64,000 nucleotides of DNA, from contig JAZGTN010000236.1 of assembly GCA_037783415.1 (NCBI GenBank), forward strand, positions 496,001 through 560,000, in the 5' to 3' direction. The stretch comes from Leptasterias polaris. Its lineage: Eukaryota; Echinodermata; Asteroidea; Forcipulatida; Asteriidae. Position 1 is the stretch's first letter. The number at the start of each line of letters is the position of its first letter. Both the position numbers and the translations under genes were made by a program. The notes under the pieces were generated by a model. It did not search any database. It saw only the letters and a program-made list of their open reading frames with translations, and was not told the DNA's origin. This document shows positions 10,991-22,534 of this stretch, one piece after another.

Positions 10991-11940
10991 CTTACTACAT
11001 TCTTTCCATATATTAATATTGCTTAAAGTTTTGGGGTAATTGAAACCTAGCAAACCCCCCCCCCCCCCTAAAAAAATATATAAAATAAATAAAAATGTAT
11101 GTGCTTATAAATGCAAGCACAACTTACCTGCTACATATTTTAACACCGAAGGGCTTTAACTTCAAACCATTTTTTAAAGCTTCCTCAGTGGACAGGGTTT
11201 TACATATTACATACAAGGACACTTCTACATGTACCACCTGGCGGAAATAGGGGGAAAAAGACAAAAGACAAGTTTGCGCAAGCACTAATTATGATTGACA
11301 GGTACAACAACTCCACTCCCTGCTGCCCTAATTTGCATAACAATGCTTTCATTGTCACCCATGGTTAGAGCATACTGTACAGCAGGGCTATAAATCCAAA
11401 GGCGCTCATTATGGAGAAGATTAAATATTCATAATTTGAAGATCGTTCGGTTGATCATAATAATTTTAGTTTATAATTTGCAATTAGGCATAATGATGGT
11501 TACAAAATATATACCCAGGGAGGAGAAACAATTCTTCACCAATAAAATAGTAGCAGGGGTTTAAAAATTTTGTTTAAGCATCCAATATAAATTTGTACAT
11601 TTAAATTATAAATTTTTGGTCTTAAGATGAACTATTCTTTGGTCAGATGACAAAAAGTTTTGTTGGAACATAAAATTTATGAAGATGCAAATTTTCAAAA
11701 AAAGCCTCCCATCAATTTTTTCAGTATTTACAAATAATCAGTTGGTAATATTTATTTGCACAATGCATTAAATTTGGTTCATCTTGAAACACAAAATTAC
11801 AACCTGATATTAATATCAAAACTGCTCAAATTTTTTGAGGTTTCTGAAGTTGTCTGGAAAAAAAAAGGAAAAAGGAAAGCAGGCAGATTCTTTCATTCTA
11901 AAAATTTTACAAAAGTTGACATATCACGTAGTATTACTTA
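10991..11940. other. Unannotated AT-rich stretch
   Basis: It includes a C tract near 11046-11058 followed by an A/T-rich segment. No supported gene. Confidence 0.4.
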
Positions 11941-11949
11941 GAGAGAGTA

Positions 11950-12300
11950 ATGGAAAGCAAAAATGCTGAGTGCTATGACTGTGACAGAATATCAAACCAA
12001 ACAATTAGATAATTTTTTTCTAAAGTAAAAGACATCACAAGATTCATAACGTCACAAAAATGGGCAGAATATGTAGCCAGGATGACAAATAACAGATGGA
12101 CAATGAGAATCACAGAATGGCAACCCAGAGTGGGGAAGAATGATCCAGAGGCAGACCAAAGAAAAGATGGAAGGATGAAATATCAAAGCTGGGGTGACCT
12201 GGACAAGGGCGGTCAAAGAAAAAAGAACATCATGGAGGAGTCTGAGAGAAATCTACATCGGATAAACAATCCAGAGACACATTCCTGTAGTGAAAAGCTC
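11950..12300 (+). pseudogene. C-terminal end of a LINE endonuclease/reverse-transcriptase ORF, frameshifted
   Basis: Three frames together give the tail of a non-LTR retrotransposon polyprotein. One reads DRISNQTIR, a stop, then KVKDITRFITSQKWAEYVAR and M.NNRWT.RITEWQPR. A second reads GRPKKRWKDEISKLG. Returning in another frame, TWTRAVKEKRTSWRSLREIY runs to a stop near 12267. Order and spacing match the usual ...GHVARM.D.RW...EWQPR...GRPK.RW.D...W.R.A.DR..WR... tail of such elements. At least two frameshifts and an in-frame stop show it is dead. The polymerase core and endonuclease lie outside the preserved piece. The clade is uncertain. Confidence 0.8.
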
Positions 12301-13825
12301 AAAAATTATGTGCATATTCTGGCGGGAAAAAGAGACGTCTTACAGATTTTTTTCTCAGGGATATGCGTGGTATGGAGTAACATCATAAGCTTTGTCTTTC
12401 TTAGAACAAATAAAATGCATTTGTGATTATTTTCTGTAATATAGAATTCAAGTTCCCTAAAATAAACCTGCGCTCCCAGTTCCAACTGTCCACAGAAGAT
12501 TCAATGAAGCAAATATCCCCCTAGGCTTTGTACAAATCAGCCCTATCCCATTGCAATATCCCATAGAATTTAATTCTCTGGACACCAACTCCAGGCAGAA
12601 GCAGCAAACTATAGCCAGCCCACTGAGGGTTTATCCCCCTATCAGATCAAAAGCCACTAACTCCCTAGATATATCGCTATTCAGACTCGATGAGGAAAGT
12701 TTAAAGGCAATTTAAGGACAGTGTACACTGCCAGTTGGTAAAGAGTACGGCACTTGCTGAGATGTTTGCAGGATATAAAATGTGAAATTTGCGCTGCAAC
12801 CAAACTGTTTAAAAGCTCATAGAATATTGTTTGCACACATTTCTTGTTCTACCTGCATTTTATACCTTGAACAAAATTATTTAAGAAAAACAACCATACA
12901 GTAGAATATCATACAAACATAATTTCTACCCTCAGAAAAAGACTCTACTGGGGTCAAAGCACGAAGCCATTATCATTTTGGGAAAGAAGCAACTTTCACT
13001 GCATTTGGAAACAATGCTACCTCAGTAGCCATGTCAGTATTTAGCTGAAAATTCCTCTCTTTGATAGTTATAAATGATGTAAAGCCCTTCAAGAAATCAC
13101 GGACATGCAATACAAAAAATGATTCATCTTCTACATCTGTCTGTCTGGTTATTTAATTTCCTGTCTCACTGTACATCTTATATTCATTTTGTCCACAAGT
13201 ATATGTTTCGGAAAAATTGAACAAAAACAAACCCCGTATTAAATTGAATTTCTGATTATTTTGTTGGATGTAACCTACTTGGTTACCTCCTCCTATCATA
13301 CATCTTTCCTCTCTCTGCTATCTTACTATCATCCTGCTCCCGTCTCCTCAGGCACATCTCTTTCTCATCAGTGGTTGCCACGAATGAAAAGCCCAGGAGC
13401 TCTTTTTAAAATGAACCAAATTAAATAACATCCACATAATGGTTTGAACCGGTAGTAAGGGAAAGATTGGGAAAGGACAGCGTGAAGAAACCTTCATCTG
13501 TGGATCATGCAATATTATAATCCTAATTAGATATGGGGGAGGGGGGGTTGAAAGCAAACTAACCCCCAAAATGTCAGTCAATTATCTTCTTTATCGGTGA
13601 AATCTGGACTTCTCAAACACTCCTCATGAGATTTTGGGCAAAGTGTGAGAAACATTTGAGGGTCGGAATCAATACAGTAGATCTATATGAACACAGTATA
13701 ATAATAGCCGAAACAAATTGTCTCCTGCCGATGACTAGAGCACACAGTCAAAATGCAGAGAACAAGCACCCGTCTCTTTTCACAGCCATTGACTCTACTT
13801 TAAGAGATTTTGTACATAATATCCA
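12301..13825. other. Unannotated stretch, no gene recognised
   Basis: No supported frames. A short G tract occurs near 13540. Part of the first 150 bases may be residual 3' UTR of the LINE remnant. Confidence 0.35.
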
Positions 13826-14090
13826 CTGTGCAAGTCTCGCATGTATTTGAACATCTGGGACCAAGTTGGTCCCAACCATATTGAGTTTTACGGAGTGCAC
13901 GATTTTGTTTCTTCAAATACTTTAGGTTATTGTAGTTTATGGCTATAAAACTTATATCATATTGTTGGAAAAGTAAAAAATTTAGCCATCAAATATTCCA
14001 AAGTGAAATACATTTAGACTTGACTGCCATTCCTGGTACTTGTAAACAATTAAGAATTTTGCCCAACTGACGTTTATGTTATCAGTAAAC
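13826..14090 (+). mobile_element. Truncated copy of the TA-flanked GACTGTGCAAGTCT element
   Basis: From CACTGTGCAAGTCTCGCATG on, the sequence follows the left half of 53961-54650: GGGACCA-nn-GTGGTCCCAACCATAT (here with TTGGTCCC), GAGTTTTACG, GATTTTGTTTC and a later AATTAAGAATTTTG. The right terminal repeat is absent, so the copy is incomplete. It has no coding capacity. Confidence 0.65.
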
Positions 14091-15032
14091 TTATTAAATG
14101 TTTGCACAAATTAATTTTAAAAAAATTGTTTGTATAACATAAAAATTGAAATTGTACTTATAACAAATTTTCTGTGGGTATTTTTTCCCCCCAAGAATGT
14201 TGTATATAAATAGAATTTGAAAAGATTTTATTTCAGATTATAGAAAAATAAAGTTTTTGTCCCAAGTTAATTTCTTGTTTTCGATACTAGCCCAGTCTGT
14301 TCCTAATAATCCAACCTCATCAATTCAAAGCCTAAAATCCTACACAAAATAATATTCAAGGATTTAATCCTAATGAAATTTTGTAAAAGGGATAAATTGA
14401 GTTATTTTTTTAATTGGCAAATTCTAACAACATCTTATCAAACTCTTCATGACACTTTGAACAGAGGAGAGAAACTTTAAGATAAGCATTGTCAAGAATC
14501 CACATTGATATAATTGCTGCTTATAACAAAAAAAACGTCTTATTTTCCAGGGTGATATGTCAAATCATACAATAATTTTTCTTTCCAGAATGATCTTTAG
14601 GGCCTATATCAAATCATGTACATTGTATAGGTCACAAAATACTTCTGACCAATGACGGCATGTTTGAGTATGATAGAGCTATTAGAAATTGGGCCCAGGA
14701 ATCAAACTTGGCACTTTGGTCATTGCTTACTGATTGGGATAAATCTATAAAACAATAACACCCATGATTTCAGAGAAGTAAACAACTATGACAAACAACC
14801 TAAGAAATGTCTGTCCACTATTTTCCTTATCTTGGAGATCTTTAAGAGCTTCTTATTTGGTGTACGAAGCACCAAAAGATACCTGTATGAGGTACAGCCT
14901 ACACATAGATGCAATATCACGTACACTAGCTTAAGTGCGTTTTCCCCTTCAAGACGTTACTGAATCATTCCACAGATCACACTGCACCATTTATCTTTGT
15001 CTGTGTCCCCATATATGCAAAATGGGAATAAA
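14091..15032. other. Unannotated AT-rich stretch
   Basis: No gene, array or inverted terminal repeat recognised. Confidence 0.4.
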
Positions 15033-15180
15033 GTTCAGAATCGGAATTTCATCTTTGGGAGGGTGTGGCCAGCTCTAATTTTGCAAATGGTACTTTCATT
15101 AGAAAACCTTAAAGTCTATGGGAAACTTTTGAAGGGGCCAAGGCCAAGACCAGGGGCCAAGGCCAAGACCAGGGGCCAAT
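15033..15180 (+). repeat. Dispersed MITE-like repeat (AGGCCTGGAATTT family), degraded copy
   Basis: GGAATTTCATCTTTGGGAGG, AATTTTGCAAATGG, CTTAAAGTCTATGGGAAAC and GGGGCCAAGGCCAAGACCAG match the copies at 33245 and 45331 in order. The inverted ends are not preserved. The GGGGCCAAGGCCAAGACCAG block is tandemly doubled at about 15136-15178. It runs directly into the next repeat. Confidence 0.65.
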
Positions 15181-15310
15181 TTCATACAGCTGCTTAAGCA
15201 GCAAGTATTGCTTAACAAATTTCTGCTAAGCAAAAAGAGCAGGAAACCAGTCACTAATGGTACATGTGGCATGGCATTTTGGCTGGTGACTTTATACTGG
15301 AAAGCAAAAT
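15176..15310 (+). repeat. Dispersed repeat of the GCTTAAGCA family
   Basis: This is the most complete uninterrupted copy in the window. Order: GGCCAATTTCATACAGCTGC, TTAAGCAG, GCTTAACAAATTTCTGCTAA, GCAAAAAGAGCAGG, CCAGTCAC, GGTACATGTGGCATGGCATT, TTGGCTGGTGAC and AAGCAAAATAG. The copies at 34850 (interrupted) and 39190 (minus strand) share the same order. Confidence 0.7.
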
Positions 15311-16172
15311 AGCTTTGACAATGGCCTCTCAGTATTCCAGGTTTGGTTGAATGGTAGGGCAATAAGATGGTTACACCGTCATGAATGTAGGTGATTCACA
15401 TTACAGTGCGCCCTCTATAGTTTAACTCAAAAAGGACGTTTTCCCTACAGGCGGTAAACTAAAAATAATCACACTTGCAGTCGGGACTTTAATGGATGAC
15501 ATGAATGTGAAAAAGCATTCAAAAGGCTCACAAAAAATCTTGTCAAAAGTTACACATCATTGGAACATAATTGGAACATCTGAGGTACTTGTAAGTTCAT
15601 TGAAATTTTGTACCAATAGCCCATAGAAATATGCACTTTACAGTGTGTTCTGCATCATACAGAATGCTGTCGGCACTGCCATGAAATTGGCCCAAGTTAA
15701 TGGAGAAACCATTTTGACTATGATTTCCACATAGCAATCGACTACGAGCACAATTATCACACGTGTTAATAACTAACAAACCATAATTCAAGTGAACGGT
15801 TTCATTATAGAAACACATACTACACATATTTTGTTAAAAGCTTTAAAAATGAAGCCTTTGAAACTGGTAAAACTGGGTGTGATTAAGTTTTCCAGCACAT
15901 GGAATATGAACTAGGATCTGGGCATTTCAGAGTTACAGACTCTCCAAAAAAAAACACAAGTGAAGAAGAAAACAAAATTGAGAAGCAATAAAAACAATAT
16001 GAAAAAATTATAAAAGGTTCTACATAAATAGGTCTCATAATACAAAAACTTAAAAAACATGTCTTAAAACAATAACAAGTGCTCTAAGATGCCATTAGAT
16101 AAGTGCTGCATAGAAACTACTTATTTGTATCATCTATTATTAGTGTTGTACCCTTCCCTTTAAGTTCTGTGG
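15311..16172. other. Unannotated stretch, no gene recognised
   Basis: Contains a GCGCCCTCTATAG motif near 15408 and otherwise AT-rich sequence with short A tracts. Confidence 0.4.
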
Positions 16173-16291
16173 AACTAGAACCATTGTATATTATGACCCT
16201 TCAAACTAGAACCATTGTATATTATGACCCATCAAACTAGAACCATTGTATATTATGACCCATCAAACTAGAACCATTGTATATTATGACC
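16173..16291. repeat. Tandem repeat, 31-bp unit, about 3.8 copies
   Basis: The unit begins AACTAGAACCATTGTATATT and ends ATGACCCATCA. Four near-identical copies lie in direct succession, the first with CCCTTCA in place of CCCATCA and the last cut short after ATGACC. No ORF. Confidence 0.95.
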
Positions 16292-17249
16292 TTATTCAAA
16301 AACTACATCCTGGCCATGATTATAATGGCCTCTTATAAAAACCATTAAACGAATGATGCATGGTAGGCTGACAGACTAATAACACAGCCCATCATTCACT
16401 GATAAATAATGACACTAGTTAATATAATCCAATCTGGGGATTGAATTAAAGGTAACAAGTAAGTAATGATTAACCATGGTGGAAAACCCCTGAACGCACT
16501 ATCTGAAATGTCATCTGTGGTTAGATGGTTGGGAGTTTTGTGTTATTACTTCCCATGGTGACATGGCAATGCATCATCATGCAGCTGATGCACCTCAGGA
16601 GGTGAATGGAATCACCTGAAATGACATTACTATGGAGTATGGACCACTCTATGGGGGAAATAATCCTGTTTCGAATGTGAAATTTCATATTGAAGTTGGG
16701 TATGCATCCTATTTCATTGAATATATCGAAAGTACCCAAAGCACCTAGAGGGTTGTCAGTTTGACTCAAAAAATAGTGTGTGAAATCCGGCCCCCCCAAG
16801 ACTCAGAGACCACTGAGCACGCAATCTTCAAATTGTACTTTGGTGTAAGGCAAAACTAATATTAATATTTCTTTATCCAGTTCCTTGATGTAGGAATTAC
16901 AAAATAAACTGTTGGACCAACCTCGTTGATCTTGACGCACCTTTTTTTCCAGCACGCACTACTCGCTCGCAACCCCTGGTTTTGGTTAATTAAATTGTGC
17001 CAGTATATGGCACATTTTATGTAGGCCTGTGGCCGATCCACTCTACGCCCGCGCTCAAATATGGTAGCCCACAAAAGAGGCATCAAATCAAAGAGCAACT
17101 GGTACGGTCCCCTCTCATTCTTCTTTGATCTTTTAACATGTCTATTTGTAGACAGTTTAGAGAAAAAAGATGATTCATATTTTGTGGGATTGCGTCAAAA
17201 TACTTGCAATTTGACACGCACATACTAAGTGTACTACAAAGCGCCATAG
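16292..17249. other. Unannotated stretch, no gene recognised
   Basis: A 92-codon minus-strand frame (16521-16799) and a 78-codon one (16862-17098) have no recognised similarity or splice support. Confidence 0.35.
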
Positions 17250-17400
17250 AAGCACTGAAGGTTTTTTAACAAGCGTGCGTGCAAAACAGTCACTTTTTGG
17301 AGCCAATCAGCGTTGTTTTCAGCACATCCCTACCAAGGGTTAGTGACGAGAGGTATCGATACGGCACGCTGCCCATGGTAGCGAGGCTGCTGTTGGACAT
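17250..17400 (+). repeat. Dispersed repeat, copy 1 of 2 (pair with 31400-31530)
   Basis: Shared blocks in the same order at both sites are AGTCACTTTT(T/A)GGAGCCAATC, GCGAGAG/ACGAGAG, TATCG(A/C)TAC, CGC(T)GCTGCCCAT, and a GGT/GCGA(A)GG(T/C)TG block. No terminal repeats or ORF were defined. The family is unknown. Confidence 0.55.
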
Positions 17401-19569
17401 AATGAGACAGATCTTTTATCTCCTCAACTTAGAAATAATCTCATCTCAAACCCACCCCCCCCCCCCCCCCCTCCAAGACAACTGTATAAGACTGAATCAC
17501 AGTTCATTCTCGGGTAGTAATCATTTTCCATTTATCTGTTACCTTTTCAGGGAAGAGATTTACTGGTTTTCTTTTCAAAACGCCTGAATTAAGAATGGGA
17601 CATTAGATGCACGTGTAACCTCACCTTCCAGGCAGCTGCTACACAAACTACACAATGTACAATGAGTTGGTATTATCAAATCCAGCTGGTGTCCATCCGT
17701 CCTTGGATGTTGTTTTACATGCGTGAGTTATCTGGAACCATCTGTACTGGTTCCCAGGAGTGCCAACGATTTTTGTATTGATGAAACTGCACCTCCTCCC
17801 AGAATCGAAAACTGTCGCTGCTAAAGTTTTTGCTTTACGGTTAACAAAAAAAAACTATAAATTATACTTACAAGTTCACAGTTCTTGTTGTACCTCAGGT
17901 CAGAAAACTGTAGGCAAGTGCTTTTTGGTGCTGAATTTACAACTGTTAGTCAAGTCTGTAAGGCCTGAATTGAACTTGTGGCCACATTGGATTGTGGTAA
18001 CTAGTTACTAACACCATGACGTGCGGCGTTCTGCTTTTGTCCCCGCCGAGCCACACAATGGGCTCACGGGTCTGGAAGTAATGCGCTCTTTCACAGTCCC
18101 CTGCCTCATAGGAAATTAAAACGCAAACGTCCATGTGAACCATTACACTTTTTCCCCCTCTCTTCTTCATAGCACTTTGAGTAGAGACTGCAGTCACTAT
18201 TGACGTCTGCATTCACAGGGCTTTGTTCTTCACCACGGACAGGAGGGCGGAAACCTCAAAGGGGGGGATTGATATATTGATCACAGCCCAGCTCGAAACT
18301 TATGTCATTATGTGATGGTACAGGACCAGGGATGATACAATATGTCCACCGTTGAGATAAACATTTCATTGTGTTTAGCCAACCACAGCATCCCGCGATT
18401 TTATGCTTGGAAACAAATGCCATGTATATTTAAGATCCTTACCGCATGTATGAATGCTCACAATGCTCACTCCAGTTATCATCAATGGGATTAAATAATT
18501 GACAGGCCAAGGCAACTTAAGTGGTAGAACAGTTTAACCGAATCATGTTAAAGTGTCTTGAAAAGCTCTTAGTGAAAGTAGTGCACCAACTGGAAAATAT
18601 TGAGCCTAATGTCACAGAATGTTTTTCTCCCACAGACGCCATCTTGGTTTTTATCTAATGTATGCCAAATGGAATGAAATTTTGCCATTTCCTTTTTAAA
18701 GGGTGTCAGCACTAGACCATTACCGTCCCTTTATCTACCATCTTCCAAACATAACACAGATCTTTATGAGATTCAAAACGAGGCCAAAGACTCCTATAGG
18801 CTGGTGCTTTGTAGAACCAACTTTTGGTTAAATGTTTCGTATTGACCCAACCTGATGCACCTGACGTCATTTGAGTAAGACACCCTCACCTAGAGATCTT
18901 AACCCTGCGCTGCCCCACCCCTGTTAAACACTACACGGCTGCCCTAGGTTTACTGCTGCATTTGTAGACTGTTGGGAAAACGTGATACCTCATTTGAAAT
19001 GTTGGTTTTATACTTTTTTTCAAAGCTTATAACATTTCCAGCTGTTGTAGAGATAGTTTGGCAAAAATAAATCTAATAAATATTATTATTGTTTGTTTTC
19101 TTTTTTTCTTTAAATTTTTATATTTGTATTCTGTGAAACTGCAGGTTTTTTCGTACACAAGTCTATGTAGACAGTATTTTCTAACTGCAGATTCTGAGTT
19201 CATGAGTCATAATGCCTAAAGGGTCAAGGACCTTGTCAATCAGGCCCATCAGAGGATAAAACTTGAAGGGTTTCACCTGCTTTTGCTAAAAACTGAGCAA
19301 GTAATTAACTAAAATGTGTTTTCGGTCTACTGGCTGCAGTACCGGTAGGCCATCAGAGAGTTTTAAGGAGGTTGCTCATTGGCCAATCCTGTGCACGCGC
19401 ATACAAATCTGCGTGTTTTCATTGTTTCGTCATCAATTTACTTCTAAGATGGCCCCTGGATGACTTCAATGCATAAGATCTATTCAACTGACATCATCCA
19501 TCATCACATTTATCTTGTTTGGTTTCTTTTGAGAGTCAATCCAATTTGGGAGTCAATGGGAGTTTATTG
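17401..19569. other. Unannotated stretch with a C tract at about 17453-17471
   Basis: The C tract is the longest on the plus strand, whereas most homopolymers here are G tracts. A minus-strand 88-codon frame at 17946-18212 and a plus-strand 83-codon frame overlap it, and neither is recognised. GACGCCATCTTGG near 18634 resembles a YY1 site. Confidence 0.35.
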
Positions 19570-19579
19570 TTCCCATGTA

Positions 19580-19720
19580 ATACATTGATATCATGGCCGA
19601 GGACTTGACAATCTTCACTTTTCATGCCATTTTTCTATTTCCGAAAAATGCAATTTATCTGTTTCTGATAGGTGCCTGATTCTGGTGGTGGGGGGAGGGG
19701 GGGTCACATTTGTATCAGAA
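19580..19720 (+). repeat. Dispersed repeat, copy 2 of 2, with a short conserved ORF
   Basis: Partner of 10880-10990. The shared ATG opens MAEDLTIFTFHAIFLFPKNA and continues eight codons to a stop. A G-rich tract (GGTGGTGGGGGGAGGG) follows. Confidence 0.4.
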
Positions 19721-20257
19721 TATTATCACATGGTGTGCAATATTTCATCAAGGCTATGTAAACCCTACATGAGTGGAGTGGTCTTACATGTGGCATGTGG
19801 AATTGATGACAATTGATGGTTAACTTTCACATTAAAGCTATCTTTCTTCAAGCTTAGTGAAAAAGCCTCAACCTGACAGTTGTTTTTTTTCCGACCCTAA
19901 AAATAGACACCTTGCAATTATTTAAAACATAAAATGAATCAAATAAAAATGTTCATATTTTATTGATTTCTCGACCTAACTACACTATTGTTACTGTTTT
20001 TCACCCCCATTAAAAAAAAAAAGTAAACTATACAGTATTTTCCCCATGGCCCTTGCACCTTCCCCACAAATAAAAATACAAAAACAAAATAAAACAAAAA
20101 CACACAAAGAAAACAAACCCCAAAACTCGCAAATAACAATTATTACCAAAAAAAATACAGAAGCTGTGAAATCAAAAGAGACTCTTGTGTTTGGGAATTA
20201 TGTGGCAAAGCGTCATGAATTTTTGATGCTGGCTAATCAGCCTCATCACAAACTCAC

Positions 20258-20417
20258 CTGCTGTTCGTATCTCTCCTCATCTTGGATGTGTGACTGACGC
20301 GACTTGCCTTGCCTCTGCAAGGCTCTCACTGACACCTTCTCAGGGTGACCTTTGCCGACGGGAGCATCGCCCCTCTGAGTGACGGACCTAGTGACGTGGC
20401 GTCCATTTTGTGAAGTG
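20258..20417 (-). CDS. Candidate internal coding exon of an unrecognised host gene
   Basis: On the minus strand a 160-bp open segment lies between a strong acceptor (a T-rich tract then CACTTTGGCAG, just above 20417) and a strong donor (CAGCAG followed by GTGAGT, just below 20258). Only one of the three frames stays open between the sites. It gives 53 codons ending exactly at the donor (phase 0), with one base completing a codon at the acceptor side. The peptide starts TSQNGRHVTRSVTQRGD and ends QDEERYEQQ. It is hydrophilic, rich in R, Q and E, with no membrane segment, and its last third could be helical. The segment is more GC-rich than its AT-rich surroundings. I do not recognise the protein and found no second exon. 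Confidence 0.5.
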
Positions 20418-22534
20418 CTGCCAAAGTGACAATACAAAAAACAACTTGATTATAATTTTGGCGCAATTACGCAGAGCTTTTGTTGCCACACACTCGGGTC
20501 TCACAATTGCGTTTATAATTAAATTGTGAGTATCTTTCAGCTCTGTTGGTTGAATGTGATGATAAGGGCTTGTTATTCATGACGCCGTTTCTTCAACACA
20601 TCTTCCTGAACATAATCTAAAAGTTATACAGACTACTCAGTGTGCTGATTGTAGTCAGCGGTAATTGTGCAGAAAAAACTTGGATTCTTCAGGAAAGGCA
20701 ACCTGCACTTCTTGCTGACTGTCTTCGCGAAATCAAGAAATGTAGATCACACGTTCCATTTGTTTATCTTTTCCGATTGGAAATGAAATAATAACCTAGA
20801 ACACTTTATTAAGAAGGGTGCAGGGGCAAAACCCATTTAATCAAAATAAAAACAAAACATGTTTGGAATACCGCTCAAAAATATAAATTTCATTTTATGC
20901 TATTTTGACGCTAGAGTGACAAGTAGAATCCAGAAGAAGACCAAATTACCACAGCAAGCTCTATTCTTTATGAGCATACACGTCTTGTTAAACTGACCTT
21001 CAGTAAATATCAGATCATATCTGGTTGTCAGGGCAACCAAAGGCAACAAGCTCACACCGTGCATACTAGTTTCACCGTGAAGTAATAAAAAGATAATAGA
21101 AGGGCAAGAACCACTATGCATGGTAATATAAAACAGCTTCAGGTGTGGTCTATTAAAGAGAAATCCATTAACAGTTGATATATTTTAATCCACCATTAAA
21201 AAACTCTTAGTGTCTTTGGCTAGCCTGTTCTTAAGGGGGTGTAATTACAATGTAAGCCACGCCCACTTCACACAAACTGGCTCCACTGATTACCAGAAGC
21301 CCATAGGAATTGCATTGAGCTAGTTTTTCTTGGATGATTTGTGCAAGAAATGTCGGATAATTGTACTTGGCTTTTACATACGTTCTTCAAAGACTACAAG
21401 GTCTTCTCAGAATCCAAAGTATCTGACTAAGAAATGCAAGTTTTGGTTAAGTTACACGCAAACATATTGACAGCTGTGAAGTCGGAAAGAGTGAAAACTA
21501 TGAGCATGCAGCAGATAGCACATGTTTGACCCAATGACTTAACAACAGGATTGAAACCCTCATATCTTCCCCTAAAATATTCCACTCTATGGTAACTCAA
21601 TACCCAAATGTTGGACTTTGATAAGATTGCTAATGAGTATTACCACATTCTACAACGTCAGAGGACTTCCTGAATAGGATTTTTAGTGATGAAAAAAGAT
21701 ATGAAAAGTGATTACCGAGCAACAATAAGTGAATAAATTTATACAATACAAAGCAAAAGAACATTACAAAAACACATGGAAATGGAAGTAGAGGGGCCTA
21801 TAAAAAGCAGAGCTTGTCGAGTACGGACCACTAAGAAAATAAAGCAAGGTTAGCGATTATTGAAGCACACAATGGGGCAAATGGAGGAGAGTAATGCAGA
21901 AGCACAAACAATGCAATTACTTATGAGATGAACAAACCCATACAAAATACAAAAGGTGAACTGACAACTAAGCAATAACCTAAATGAGGAATATGAAGGT
22001 GGAGATTTTCATGACATTCAAGCCCTATCCATGAATTGGGCTTTGACCTTTGCTCCCAGAAAAGAAACAATGTGTGATGTTCCCCTGGAAAGGGGGCGCT
22101 TCTTTGGGAAAGATGTCTTTTTACTTCAGCTTTTTAAAGACTGAGCATTACATGAAAGCCAAGAGCATCAAAGCCATTTGATGAAAGTGCAATGGGTTAA
22201 TTCAAGACCTGTTTAATGTAATACTAATAGGTACTCTTACCGACCCAGAATCCTGCTATGCTATTATGATTAAAAACTCAACCCAAGTTTGTCACCTACT
22301 CTCCAGCGTAAATGCAAATTCAAAGATAAACTTTAAAAAGATTCATACTGTCAATTATTGATTGAGCCTCGTCTTTGATTTCACCAGCCTTCCGGCACGC
22401 AATCTCTCCAATCTTCAAATTGTCCAGCACCACAGCGTGGATACACGAGCTTAACAAAACCACGGGCAACATCCTCCCCTCAGAGGTATCCCACTAAACT
22501 CCCTCGGTGCCCACTGAAATTAATTCCATCCATA
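20418..22534. other. Unannotated stretch, possible intron upstream of the 20258-20417 exon
   Basis: If the exon is real this is intron on the minus-strand gene. No second exon with paired splice sites was found. A TATA-like CCTATAAAAAG occurs near 21800. Confidence 0.35.
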
